From an uncultured Bacilli bacterium (lineage in GTDB: Bacteria > Bacillota_I > Bacilli_A > RF39 > UBA660): a DNA stretch of 64,000 nt. Shown here in pieces: positions 39,393 to 49,735 of the stretch (positions are counted from its first letter, which is position 1; the number at the start of each line of letters is the position of its first letter). Location: assembly GCA_947632085.1 (NCBI GenBank), contig CANRNY010000014.1:1-64000 (forward strand), given 5' to 3'. Below the pieces are notes generated by a model. That model was not told the DNA's origin and searched no databases. It worked only from the letters and a program-made list of their open reading frames with translations. Both the position numbers and the translations under genes were made by a program.

Positions 39393-40814
39393 TTAGTTAT
39401 TAACACGATGGTGAACGCTAGGAGTATTTTCATCAATAGTAGCAAAAGTAAATTTATTCTCTTTAGCATAATGAATGATATCACGTAAAGCATCACGAGT
39501 TTGAGGTTTTATATCATGCATTAAAACCATATTGATTCGTTTATTGCTTAAACTTTTTATAACATTATTATAAACAGCGGTTTTAGTTTTAGCACCTCCA
39601 GCGTCTTCACAAGAAACATTCCAATCAAAGTAATGGTATCCGCGATTAGTAACTTCTTTAGTTAAAGTAGTCATAATACCTTTACTATAATTACGACTGA
39701 CTGTATTACTACTTCCACCAGGGAATCTAATTATTTTAGAATCAACACCAGTGATACGTTGTACACGATCATGAACTATTTGTAAATCATTAAAGTAAGC
39801 ATCAACTGAAGCATATACTTTAGAATAACTATGACTAGCTGTATGTAATGCTATTGTATGACCTTCATCATATTCTCTTTTAATTAAAGAATCTGGTCCT
39901 CGATTAGTTACAAAGAATGTAGCTTTTACACCTTCTTCTTTTAATATATCTAAGATAACATCAGTAGTACCAGCATTAGGACCATCATCAAAAGTTAAGT
40001 AAATGACACCACCTTGAGGAGGAGTATATACTTTTACTTTTCTCACTACTTTAGTTTTATTACCATTAGAATCAGTTACTTCATAAGTAATTTCATAATT
40101 ACCAGTTTGTTTAGGATTAACATTATTGGTAACTTTTACTTTACTAGCAAGATTAGAATCACAATTATCAGTTACTGTATAACCAGGATCTGTATACTTA
40201 GAATTTAAAGTTATTTTTGATGAACTACTACCTTTTAAAGTTATTTTAGGTTTAGTAGTATCTTGATAAGTTATAGTTCTAGTAAGAGTTGATTCGTTAC
40301 CATGGGAATCTTTAACAGTATAAGTTATTTTATCTTTAGTAGTAGTAACTTTTACTTGGTTTGAAATATCACCATCAGTATCGTCGATAGCTTTATATCC
40401 CTCTTCTTTATATGTTTTATTAGGACATATTTTTACGTTTTCTGAACCCGTAAGAGTAATTACAGGAGCAGTAACATCTTTAGGACGAGTATCTTTAACA
40501 ATAATTGTTCTTTCTTTCTCTTTTGTATGTAAACCTTTTTTTACGGAATATTTTATTTTATAGGTTCCTGGATTAGTATTATCTACTTGACCTTCAACTT
40601 TAACATCTGGTGAAATATCTTGACCATAATAAGTAGCTACTACACCTGGATCTTCATAATTTTCTTGATAATCAATAACAATTTCTTCAGGGCCTTGTAA
40701 TTCTAGTTTAGGCGAAGAAAAGAAAAATATTAATGGTATACCGCTAAGAGTTAGTAGTAATAAAGCGATTAAAAAGATGTTCATTTTCTTTTGTAAAATT
40801 ATTATTTTTTTCAT
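39393..40814 (-). CDS. Polysaccharide deacetylase with N-terminal DUF5011-type Ig-like repeats
   Basis: YLTFDDGPNAGTTDVILDILKEEGVKATFFV; repeated YEDPGVVATYYGQDISPDVK-type domains. Confidence 0.9.
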   Translation of the reverse strand: MKKIIILQKKMNIFLIALLLLTLSGIPLIFFFSSPKLELQGPEEIVIDYQENYEDPGVVATYYGQDISPDVKVEGQVDNTNPGTYKIKYSVKKGLHTKEKERTIIVKDTRPKDVTAPVITLTGSENVKICPNKTYKEEGYKAIDDTDGDISNQVKVTTTKDKITYTVKDSHGNESTLTRTITYQDTTKPKITLKGSSSSKITLNSKYTDPGYTVTDNCDSNLASKVKVTNNVNPKQTGNYEITYEVTDSNGNKTKVVRKVKVYTPPQGGVIYLTFDDGPNAGTTDVILDILKEEGVKATFFVTNRGPDSLIKREYDEGHTIALHTASHSYSKVYASVDAYFNDLQIVHDRVQRITGVDSKIIRFPGGSSNTVSRNYSKGIMTTLTKEVTNRGYHYFDWNVSCEDAGGAKTKTAVYNNVIKSLSNKRINMVLMHDIKPQTRDALRDIIHYAKENKFTFATIDENTPSVHHRVNN

Positions 40815-40952
40815 ACTTCTCAAACTCCTAATAATAATTTTTTTAATTATATTTTCTAATTATATATTACCACTTTTTAAAATTAGTAATTCACTATTTT
40901 TAACTACTTTATATTTTTTGACAATTATATTTTTATTCAATTTACTTAGTTA

Positions 40953-41585
40953 TTAAAATTCTTTTTTACTAAATATTTTTTCGGATATTTTATAAGAAAT
41001 ATAAACCATAAGAATAGCTATTATTATTAAAATTAATATTATGTAATCTTCTAGGAATGATAAAGATTTGAATATATTTGATAAATCTATAAAATTTGCA
41101 AGTAAACTACCAATAATAACTATTCCAAATACAATTAAGAAGATACCAATTCTAGCTTTTTCCACACCAAATTTATAAATAATTGGATACATAATAGCTA
41201 GTACTAATAAGGTACCAAATACTGTACCAAACATAGTTACTAATATTTGTTCATAGTTAATGGTTTTGGTATTAACATATGAAATGATAAAAGATAAAAT
41301 AAGTGTGATTATAGTAACAATTAGTGTCATTAAAATTGTTGTTATATATTTAGATTTTACACTATTTTTTCTTCCATTAGGTAAAGAAATAGAATAAGCA
41401 TCCCACTTATTATAGTTATCATAACTAAAAGATGAAATCATTATCATTACACACATAAATGGTAAGATAAATGATATATCCATTTTATTCATAAAACCCA
41501 TTATGGCATATACAATGATTAATACTGCTAGTAATTTAAAATTACTTTTGATCATTGCTAAATCTTTTTTTATAAAACCTATCAT
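40953..41585 (-). CDS. ABC-2 type transporter permease
   Basis: Six TM ORF downstream of the ATPase, overlapping it by one base. Confidence 0.8.
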   Translation of the reverse strand: MIGFIKKDLAMIKSNFKLLAVLIIVYAIMGFMNKMDISFILPFMCVMIMISSFSYDNYNKWDAYSISLPNGRKNSVKSKYITTILMTLIVTIITLILSFIISYVNTKTINYEQILVTMFGTVFGTLLVLAIMYPIIYKFGVEKARIGIFLIVFGIVIIGSLLANFIDLSNIFKSLSFLEDYIILILIIIAILMVYISYKISEKIFSKKEF

Positions 41586-42442
41586 TACTCTTCCCCCTTA
41601 ATCATTAAAACCATTAAATCATCTAAAGTTATTTTATCGATTACGGCAATATTATATTTCTTTTTAAATTCTTTTTTATTTTCAACTAGAACTTCATATT
41701 CGTATTTGGCTTTTTTATATTTTACATAATCTTCTTTTTTTATTTTTTTAAACTCTTTTTCAGTACATTTAACAATACCATATTCATCTAATAATTCATT
41801 AGTTGTTTTTGATAAAATAATTTCGCCATTATGAATAAAAGTTATGTAATCAGCGATATGTTCTAAATCAGCAGTAATATGACTAGAAAGTAATATAGAA
41901 CATTCATCTTTTTCTAGTATACTTTGAAATATTTGAATTACTTCATCACGAGCAACTGGATCTAATCCAGAAGTTGGTTCATCTAAGATTAATAATTTAG
42001 GATGATGAGATAAGGCAGTAGCAATTTCAAGTTTTTTACGCATTCCTTTAGAAAAAGTTTTAATTTGTTTATTTGGTAAAAGGGAAAATTCTTTTAAGTA
42101 ATTATAAAACATTTTACTATCCCAGTTTTTATAAATACCTTGCATTGTATTATTTATATCATTAGGCGTAAGTATTTCGGGAAAGAACATATCATCTAAA
42201 ACAACTCCTATATTTTCTTTTATTTTTTTATCGTTTTGACGATTATCTAATCCGAATATTTTTACTTCCCCACTATATGATTTAATAATATCTAAGATAG
42301 CTTTAATAGTTGTTGTTTTACCAGCACCATTTTCGCCGATAAAACCCATAATCATTCCTTTAGGTAGATTAAATGAAATATTTTTTAAAGCAAAGTTATC
42401 ATATTTTTTACATAAATTTTTAATTTCTAAAACATTTTCCAT
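41585..42442 (-). CDS. ABC transporter ATP-binding protein
   Basis: GFIGENGAGKTTTIKAIL; FSKGMRKKLEIA; LLILDEPTSGLDP; ATG at 42442 with GAGGAG RBS. Confidence 0.95.
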   Translation of the reverse strand: MENVLEIKNLCKKYDNFALKNISFNLPKGMIMGFIGENGAGKTTTIKAILDIIKSYSGEVKIFGLDNRQNDKKIKENIGVVLDDMFFPEILTPNDINNTMQGIYKNWDSKMFYNYLKEFSLLPNKQIKTFSKGMRKKLEIATALSHHPKLLILDEPTSGLDPVARDEVIQIFQSILEKDECSILLSSHITADLEHIADYITFIHNGEIILSKTTNELLDEYGIVKCTEKEFKKIKKEDYVKYKKAKYEYEVLVENKKEFKKKYNIAVIDKITLDDLMVLMIKGEE

Positions 42443-42443
42443 T

Positions 42444-42821
42444 CTATTTATTCTCCTCATATAAAATATTTAAAATTTCATTTAAAGTTTTTTTATTTAT
42501 ATTATTTAGTTTGGCTATCGTAACTGCCTTATCCATTAGTTCCTCTATTTTATTAAGTTGTTCTTCTAAAGCGAGATCTTTATTTATCTTAGCGACATAG
42601 AAGCCTTTGGATGGAACATTTTTTAAATAACCTTCTTTAACTAATTCTTCATAAGCATTTTTAGTTGTTATAACACTACAACGTAGGTCTTTAGCTAAAC
42701 TTCTAATTGATGGTAATAATTCGTTTTCTTTTAATTCATTAGAGACTATTTTAACTTTTATCTGTTCTTTTATTTGTTCATAAATAGGTACACCACTTGA
42801 ATTACTTATTATAATTTCCAT
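42444..42821 (-). CDS. GntR-family regulator (YtrA-like)
   Basis: SGVPIYEQIKEQIKVKIVSNELKENELLPSIRSLAKDLRCSVITTKNAYEEL. Confidence 0.95.
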   Translation of the reverse strand: MEIIISNSSGVPIYEQIKEQIKVKIVSNELKENELLPSIRSLAKDLRCSVITTKNAYEELVKEGYLKNVPSKGFYVAKINKDLALEEQLNKIEELMDKAVTIAKLNNINKKTLNEILNILYEENK

Positions 42822-42834
42822 TAAACCACCTCTT

Positions 42835-42874
42835 TGTATATATATAGTATATACAGATTATATACAGATGTCAA
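42835..42874 (-). promoter_or_regulatory. GntR promoter overlapped by inverted-repeat operator
   Basis: TTGACA-17-TATACT; TGTATATAtatagTATATACA palindrome (42835..42855) covers the -10. Confidence 0.75.
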
Positions 42875-42922
42875 TGAATATTTTTTTTAGAAGATAAAGC
42901 ATATTATTTGGTAGGAGGTTTT

Positions 42923-43744
42923 ATGAAGGAGACAATTATTTTGGTAATTAAGGGGACTATTATTGGGATTGGTAAAATAATGCCAGGAGTTTCTGGAGGT
43001 ATGTTAGCAATAAGTTTAAATGTATATGATAAAAGTATTGAAGCGATTAGTAATTTTTTTAAAGATATAAAAAGTAATTTTGGCTTTTTAAGTAAGTTGG
43101 GTTTAGGTATTATAATAGCTATTATTTTATTTAGTAAATTAATTAATTATGCCCTTACCTATTATTATTTATCAACAATGTTACTTTTTATTGGCCTTAT
43201 TATTGGCGGAATACCTAGTATTTTAAAAGAAATAAAAAATGATATTAGGATTAAAAATATTAATTTAATGCTAATACCAATGATTATTATTTTAGGGATG
43301 GGAATTTTTAATAATTATTTGGAATTAAATCAAGTAAGTAATAGTAATTTTATTACTCTTTTTATCTTAGGAATTATTGAAGCAATATCAATGATTATTC
43401 CAGGGATTAGTGGGACAGCTATATTTATGATGATTGGGTATTATAATTTAATTATTGAAACATTAAATAATTTAACTGTTCCTACTCTATTTATGGGTAG
43501 TATTATTAAAATTATACCTTTTATTATAGGAATGATTATAGGTATTATAGGACTAGTTAAAATAATTAATTACCTATTAAGGAAATATAGAATAAAATGT
43601 TTTTATATTATATTAGGTTTTACGCTTAGTTCGATATTTATATTAATAGTTAATGTAATACAAAATAACTTTTCTTTAGGAGAATGGTTAGTTAATTTAG
43701 TATTTTTAGGAATGGGTTTTATTATAGGTAGATATTTTGAATAA
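42923..43744 (+). CDS. DUF368 family membrane protein (polyprenyl-phosphate transporter family)
   Basis: GTIIGIGKIMPGVSGGMLAISLNVYDK and SMIIPGISGTAIFMMIGYY; RBS AGGAGG before ATG 42923. Confidence 0.9.
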   Translation: MKETIILVIKGTIIGIGKIMPGVSGGMLAISLNVYDKSIEAISNFFKDIKSNFGFLSKLGLGIIIAIILFSKLINYALTYYYLSTMLLFIGLIIGGIPSILKEIKNDIRIKNINLMLIPMIIILGMGIFNNYLELNQVSNSNFITLFILGIIEAISMIIPGISGTAIFMMIGYYNLIIETLNNLTVPTLFMGSIIKIIPFIIGMIIGIIGLVKIINYLLRKYRIKCFYIILGFTLSSIFILIVNVIQNNFSLGEWLVNLVFLGMGFIIGRYFE

Positions 43745-43770
43745 GAAAAAAACAAATCAGAAGATTTGTT

Positions 43771-45864
43771 TTATAACCAGAACATAAAGCTATGATAAAT
43801 ATAAGAATAGATTGTACGTAAAGTATTATATTCTGTAAAAATATATCGATCAGTAAAGAATGAAAGACTATTGTAGATTAAACTAATTATAATGAAAGTA
43901 ATAATTAATTTCTTAAAATCTTTATTTAAGATATTTTTATCTAATAAAGATAAGATAACTATAATAGTACTTAAATTAATTAACCAAGCAAAGTCATATA
44001 AATATCTTGGTAAAATACCAGCCATTTCAGTATCAGCAATAATAATGATAAGAGTAAAGATGACTGATATAGCACTTATTTTAAATAATTTTTTATCAGT
44101 GATTACTTTTTTAAATTTAAATGATAAAAAGCCTAAAATAGAAATAAGATTAATGAATAGTAAACCACCAAAATTATTTTCACTAATAGTTTTACCAATG
44201 TAAGTTGTTGCAACTTCTGTTACTTCGATGAATGGGAAGATTGGGGTTATCTTAACAGGAGCAAATAAGAAATAATATAAACCAAGGAAGATACGATCTA
44301 GTTTAAATCCCCTTTTAGTCATATCATTAGTTGTTAAATTATAATTAGCACCAAAATCAAAGATACTGCCAAAACGAGTAAAATTATAATAAAATAAGAA
44401 GGATGCAACTAAGATATATGGGAGCATAAATAAAATGGTTTCTTTTAGGGAATCTTTACTAAATAGTTCACGTTTTTTAAAGACATAATCCCAAAAAATA
44501 ATAATTGCAAAGAAACTAGATAATAGTAATTGAGGACGACAACCAGCTACTAAAGCCATACATAAACTACCTAGGAATAAATATTTCTTATTGAGTTTTT
44601 TATCGTTTGTTGATTTAAGCCAGAAAGCTAAACCTAAGCAAGCAAATGAAACTCCGGTAATAATAGGCATATTATAAATTTGGGGATAACTAGCAAAGGA
44701 CATTACACCACTAGCAAAGACAAAGAAGATACTTATTAGTAAATACCAAGGATATGAAGTCTTTTTAAAATACTTATTAATTATTTGATAAACTAAGTAG
44801 AAACAAGAAATAATATATATGAAAATAAAGATACTCATAGCGATATTATTTGGTAAGGCTTTATGAGTTATTAGATGATATGGTAAGTAAGTTAAAAGAC
44901 ATGGTATGATACCAAAATAAACATAATATTTGCCTTTATAGTAAGCACAATCCCAACAATAATCGACATCTCCTTCTAATTTTTCATTACGTTTTGATAT
45001 GTCATACGGATTTGATAAATCTAATAATTTAGAAGAAACTTCTTTATCAAGATAGAAATAACCTTTGGCTAAAGATTCGGCTAGTAAATTATATTGATAA
45101 AGATGTGATTGTTCTGGTTTTTCATCGTAAAGTTGTTTATTCATAAAAGTAGATAAACTAAAAATAAATGACATAAGTAAGATAATAGAAATCGTTATTA
45201 TTTTACTGTTTTTAAAATTATATTTTAGTTCTTGTAATTTATTGGTAGGATTAATAACCATAATAAAGAAACAAACTGCTAAAACTAAGATTAAACGAAA
45301 TTCACTAACGAAAAAAGGAACACGACTATTTATTTTAATACTATCAATAGTAAATTTAGCATTTGTATCTGTAACTTGTAAACGAATTTTCTTAACTTTG
45401 CCATTGGAATGAAGACGGAAGAAATGGGAAACAGGAACGTATTTAGAGTATTCCCTACTACCTGCTGTAAAATAACTCGAATTAGAAGAATCACCAAAAT
45501 ATATTTTAAAAGAAGTTATTAATTTTCTATTACTATTTAAATTTAATTCAATATTATTAACTTTTTTATTAATATCAGTTATTTCGATGTAAGAAGTATC
45601 TTTTTTAATCGTACATTCCTCTTTGTTACAACTTATACCATCGATGTAAGTATAATCAGTAATTTCTTCACTTTTATTACTATATAATAAAGATTCATAA
45701 AAACGATAATTAAAGATTGTTAATTCTAATAAAGAAGAAATAGCTAAAGAAAATAGAAAGTATTTATATAGATCTTTGAGATACTTATTTTTTATAATCC
45801 CCCTTTTATAGATAAATAGTAAAATTAAAAATAAAATAATAAAACCAATTAATATCATAACCAT
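43771..45864 (-). CDS. Large multi-pass membrane protein, GT-C-like organisation
   Basis: 697 aa, many TMs with one large extracytoplasmic N-terminal domain. Confidence 0.7.
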   Translation of the reverse strand: MVMILIGFIILFLILLFIYKRGIIKNKYLKDLYKYFLFSLAISSLLELTIFNYRFYESLLYSNKSEEITDYTYIDGISCNKEECTIKKDTSYIEITDINKKVNNIELNLNSNRKLITSFKIYFGDSSNSSYFTAGSREYSKYVPVSHFFRLHSNGKVKKIRLQVTDTNAKFTIDSIKINSRVPFFVSEFRLILVLAVCFFIMVINPTNKLQELKYNFKNSKIITISIILLMSFIFSLSTFMNKQLYDEKPEQSHLYQYNLLAESLAKGYFYLDKEVSSKLLDLSNPYDISKRNEKLEGDVDYCWDCAYYKGKYYVYFGIIPCLLTYLPYHLITHKALPNNIAMSIFIFIYIISCFYLVYQIINKYFKKTSYPWYLLISIFFVFASGVMSFASYPQIYNMPIITGVSFACLGLAFWLKSTNDKKLNKKYLFLGSLCMALVAGCRPQLLLSSFFAIIIFWDYVFKKRELFSKDSLKETILFMLPYILVASFLFYYNFTRFGSIFDFGANYNLTTNDMTKRGFKLDRIFLGLYYFLFAPVKITPIFPFIEVTEVATTYIGKTISENNFGGLLFINLISILGFLSFKFKKVITDKKLFKISAISVIFTLIIIIADTEMAGILPRYLYDFAWLINLSTIIVILSLLDKNILNKDFKKLIITFIIISLIYNSLSFFTDRYIFTEYNTLRTIYSYIYHSFMFWL

Positions 45865-45936
45865 TCTCCTTAAAAACTCACTGGTGTCTTAATTATATCA
45901 TAATTTTTATAAAAATAAGTGATTCTGTAACAAGAA

Positions 45937-48900
45937 TCACTTATGTATTTTTTGCTTTTTAATAAAGTATTTATCAAAAGCCGAAATAATAGCTGGTAAT
46001 AGTAAAAGAATTAAAACGGCAGAACAAAATGAACCCATTGAAATACTTAAACATATTTTAGCTGTTATATCTTCAGATAGATATCCGACAATTAAAGTTG
46101 ATAAAACTAAGATTGAAGCACTAGTTAAAATAGTATGAATAGAATGATTATAAGCATTAATAATTGAGGTCGGAATATCATTTTTTCGTCGTTCTTCTAA
46201 GTAATAAGAAGTATATACAATAGCATAATCAATTGTGGCACCCATTAAAATACTTTGAACAATTAAAATAGATATAAAGTAAACATCACCAGTAAAGGTT
46301 AATATACCCATTGTTAAGAAAATAGCACATTGAATAATTAAAACTAAAGTAATTGGTATTAAGATAGATTTAAAGGTTATAGCTACAACAACGAAGATAA
46401 AGATAATTGTTAAAATAGTTATTAAATTTAATTCACCTTGGAATGTTTTACTCATTTCGTGAGCCATTGCTGAATCACCAACAACATAAGTTTCTTTGCT
46501 ATCTTTTAATTCATTATCTAAATAATCGATAAAAGCAAATGTCTCTTCACTTTCAGGACTATAAGTAGTATTTAAAACAATACGCGAATATTTATCACTT
46601 ACTAATAACTCTTTAGCATCATTAATTAAATCTTTAGAATCAATAATTTCTTTTTCACGTTCATCACTAATAAAGTCATCAAATCTCTTATCTTCTAAAA
46701 TATTATTATTCAAATAAGTAACAAATTCTTCAAGAGTTAAAGCATAATTATTATCGTAATTATTTTCACTACCATAATAAATATAAATTAAATCGAAGAG
46801 ATTCTTATCTAAGTCTGATGATAGTAAAGATAAAGTATTATATATTTCATCTTTAGTATATTTTTTATTATTTATAGTATTATCAATTATCGTCTTTAAA
46901 GTATTTAATTTATTTTTACTATCTTGAGTAAATAAAGAACGATAATCTTTATTATTTGTTAAATCACTAGTTAGTAAATTAACAAATTCTTTTACAGACA
47001 TATTAATTACTTTTTTATTAATATTGATATCATATAAGGAATAAATTAAAGCTAAATTATCATTTTTAAGATTTAAAAATTTAGTTAGTTCAGAACTAGT
47101 ATATTTAGTATTATTAGAAACACTATTTATAATATTTTTTAGAAGTTTTAATTTATTGATTGTCGTTACATTAAGTTGTGTTTTTAAGGCTTCATCTTTT
47201 TGATGGTTTAGTATAAAGTTAATAAATTCTAATGGTGTTAATTTTAAGTTAGAAGATGAAGATAAAGCATAAATACTTTTGGTTGTTGTTTGATCTAGTC
47301 CTAAAGTTTCAGATAATTCAAGATATGAATAAGTAGTATCATTTAAAGTGCTATCCATAATAGATTTTGCAAGATTAAGTTTAGAACTTTGTTCAGGAGT
47401 TAATATTTCATTAGGAACTAAATATGAAACAAGTTTTATTATGTTATATGGTGTTATAGGTTGACTTGCCATTTCATTAGGTATTTTTCCGAATAAACTT
47501 AACATACCAATAGCACCTTTAAGACCATATGTTTTTATATAACTAGCTATAGTTTCTTTTGGCATACCTGTCATTTTAATAGTTAAATCAAGTAATTCAT
47601 CATTTGTCATTCCTGTTAAGGAATTAATAAAAGCAAGAGCTTCTTCATCAGTTAACTCAGTAGTTATAAATTCTTTGTCGGTTAATTTAGTTAGTAAAGA
47701 TATTTGATTTTGATCAATCATATTACTATATTGTGGATCTTTACTTAGTTTACTTGCAATAGTTGTAAATTCTTTTAAAGTCATTTTACTATTTATTTCG
47801 TTATTCATTAAATAATAAGTATATAGATCTTTAGTAGTGTTAGAATCAAGATTAAATAAAGTAGCCATTTCTTTAGATGATAGCTTTTTACTTATAGTTT
47901 CTTTATTAGTAAATTTAGATATCATTGCTAAATTATCTTTAGTTTCTTTATCAATAGATTTAGAATACTTAGAATCTTTTAAAATATAATTATTCATATA
48001 TTTAATAAACTCTTGTAAAGTTAATTTAGTAGTATTATTTTGCGAATTATAATAAGTAAAGATATCATTAACTAAACTTTCATCTAGAGATAATAACTCA
48101 GCTATTTCTTTAGCACTTTGTTTTTTATTTAAGTTATTTACATTACTAAAGTTATTTAAACGATTAACATCTTTGCGAGTTTGATTATCGATATTATCTT
48201 CTAAATCTTCATTATTATAAACCGTTGTTTTAATAAAGTTTATAAATTCATCTAAAGACATTTTATTATCTTCTTTGGGATTATAGTAATGGTAATAAAC
48301 TATTTTAAGTAAATACTCCTCTACTTCGGTATCACTATCTAAATCTTTTAATTTAGGATTTAATTTATCGTAAGTTAGTGATTCATTAATTGTATTACTA
48401 TAGCAAAGAACATCTTTGATTTTTTCATTATCATCTAATTCTTGACATAATTCGGTAATCGTTTTTTCATCTTCATTGTTATAAACAACAGCCATTTGGT
48501 TATTTAAATCAAAGACTTCTTCAATTTGATCTGTACCTTCTTGAGTATAAACAATATTCATATTACCTTTAAAAATATAACTAAAAGTAAAGATAATTAA
48601 GAATAAAACAATTGCCACATATCTTAATTTATATGATATTTTACCAACCATATTAAGTTTAATAATTGGACTTTTCTTTTTTAGTTTAAAGATTAAATTA
48701 TCAAAGAGAATAATTAAACCTGGTAAACAAGTAAAGATACTTAACAAACTTAGGATAACACCTTTAGCTAAAGCAAAACCTAAATCTTTACCAATCGTAA
48801 AACTCATAAAGACTAAAGCTAAAAGACCAACAATAGTGGTAAGAGAACTACTGGATATAGAACTAAAGGCATGATATAAAGCTTTTTTCATTGCTTTTAT

Positions 48901-49608
48901 TTTATCTTTTTCTGTTTCACGTTCTAAACGATAACGATTCATTAACATTATCGAATAATCCATTGATAAGGCCATTTGAAGAATAGCAACAATAGAATTA
49001 GTAATATTAGAAACTGATGGGAAGATAATATTAGTTCCTTTGTTTATAACAACAGCTATTAAGATAGTAGCTAAGAATAAGAATGGTTCAATATATGATT
49101 CACTCATAATAATTAAGATAACTAAAGCACTTAAGACAGCTAAAACAACAACATAGAAAGGAAGAACATCTTTATTACGAGAAGTAATATCACCTGATGT
49201 AGCTTGTAAACTATCTTCATACTTAGTTGTTACTTCTTGATAGATATTAGATGCTGAAGCGGAATCAGCTGTATCAGAAACATTTATAACATATAAAGTA
49301 TATTCGTCTTTTTCTTCAATATCGACGGAAGAAACATCTGGTAAGTCTTTTAAATATTCTTTAGTCTCATTTTTTTCTTCAGAACTAAGATCTTTAAACA
49401 TAATATTTAAAGTACTTGTTTCCGTATCAAAAGTATCATTCATAATATTTAAGCCTTGTTTAGTTTCTGAAGATTTAGGCAAATACTCAGACATATCATA
49501 ATTAATTTTAACTTTATTAGATAGGTAAAATGAAATACCAGTTAAAATAAGAAATAATACTAATAAAACATAACGAAATTTAACAATAAAATCTGTTATT
49601 TTTTTCAT
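45937..49608 (-). CDS. MMPL/RND-superfamily transporter with large repeat insertion
   Basis: MDYSIMLMNRYRLERETEK and GATIDYAIVYTSYYLEERRK RND motifs in two TM halves; ~600 aa insertion between them. Confidence 0.9.
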   Translation of the reverse strand: MKKITDFIVKFRYVLLVLFLILTGISFYLSNKVKINYDMSEYLPKSSETKQGLNIMNDTFDTETSTLNIMFKDLSSEEKNETKEYLKDLPDVSSVDIEEKDEYTLYVINVSDTADSASASNIYQEVTTKYEDSLQATSGDITSRNKDVLPFYVVVLAVLSALVILIIMSESYIEPFLFLATILIAVVINKGTNIIFPSVSNITNSIVAILQMALSMDYSIMLMNRYRLERETEKDKIKAMKKALYHAFSSISSSSLTTIVGLLALVFMSFTIGKDLGFALAKGVILSLLSIFTCLPGLIILFDNLIFKLKKKSPIIKLNMVGKISYKLRYVAIVLFLIIFTFSYIFKGNMNIVYTQEGTDQIEEVFDLNNQMAVVYNNEDEKTITELCQELDDNEKIKDVLCYSNTINESLTYDKLNPKLKDLDSDTEVEEYLLKIVYYHYYNPKEDNKMSLDEFINFIKTTVYNNEDLEDNIDNQTRKDVNRLNNFSNVNNLNKKQSAKEIAELLSLDESLVNDIFTYYNSQNNTTKLTLQEFIKYMNNYILKDSKYSKSIDKETKDNLAMISKFTNKETISKKLSSKEMATLFNLDSNTTKDLYTYYLMNNEINSKMTLKEFTTIASKLSKDPQYSNMIDQNQISLLTKLTDKEFITTELTDEEALAFINSLTGMTNDELLDLTIKMTGMPKETIASYIKTYGLKGAIGMLSLFGKIPNEMASQPITPYNIIKLVSYLVPNEILTPEQSSKLNLAKSIMDSTLNDTTYSYLELSETLGLDQTTTKSIYALSSSSNLKLTPLEFINFILNHQKDEALKTQLNVTTINKLKLLKNIINSVSNNTKYTSSELTKFLNLKNDNLALIYSLYDININKKVINMSVKEFVNLLTSDLTNNKDYRSLFTQDSKNKLNTLKTIIDNTINNKKYTKDEIYNTLSLLSSDLDKNLFDLIYIYYGSENNYDNNYALTLEEFVTYLNNNILEDKRFDDFISDEREKEIIDSKDLINDAKELLVSDKYSRIVLNTTYSPESEETFAFIDYLDNELKDSKETYVVGDSAMAHEMSKTFQGELNLITILTIIFIFVVVAITFKSILIPITLVLIIQCAIFLTMGILTFTGDVYFISILIVQSILMGATIDYAIVYTSYYLEERRKNDIPTSIINAYNHSIHTILTSASILVLSTLIVGYLSEDITAKICLSISMGSFCSAVLILLLLPAIISAFDKYFIKKQKIHK

Positions 49609-49735
49609 ATAAAGTCCCCCTTTTTCTTTATATTTAATTATATTAATATTAATTTTAGCAATGCTATAATTCTAGCACTTTTTTATATTTTATGCAAATT
49701 AAAAGAGCTTGATAGCTCTTAATAAGTAATAATAG

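Noticed and set aside
40014-40208. Plus-strand 64-aa ORF
   Set aside because: Antisense to the deacetylase Ig-like repeats.
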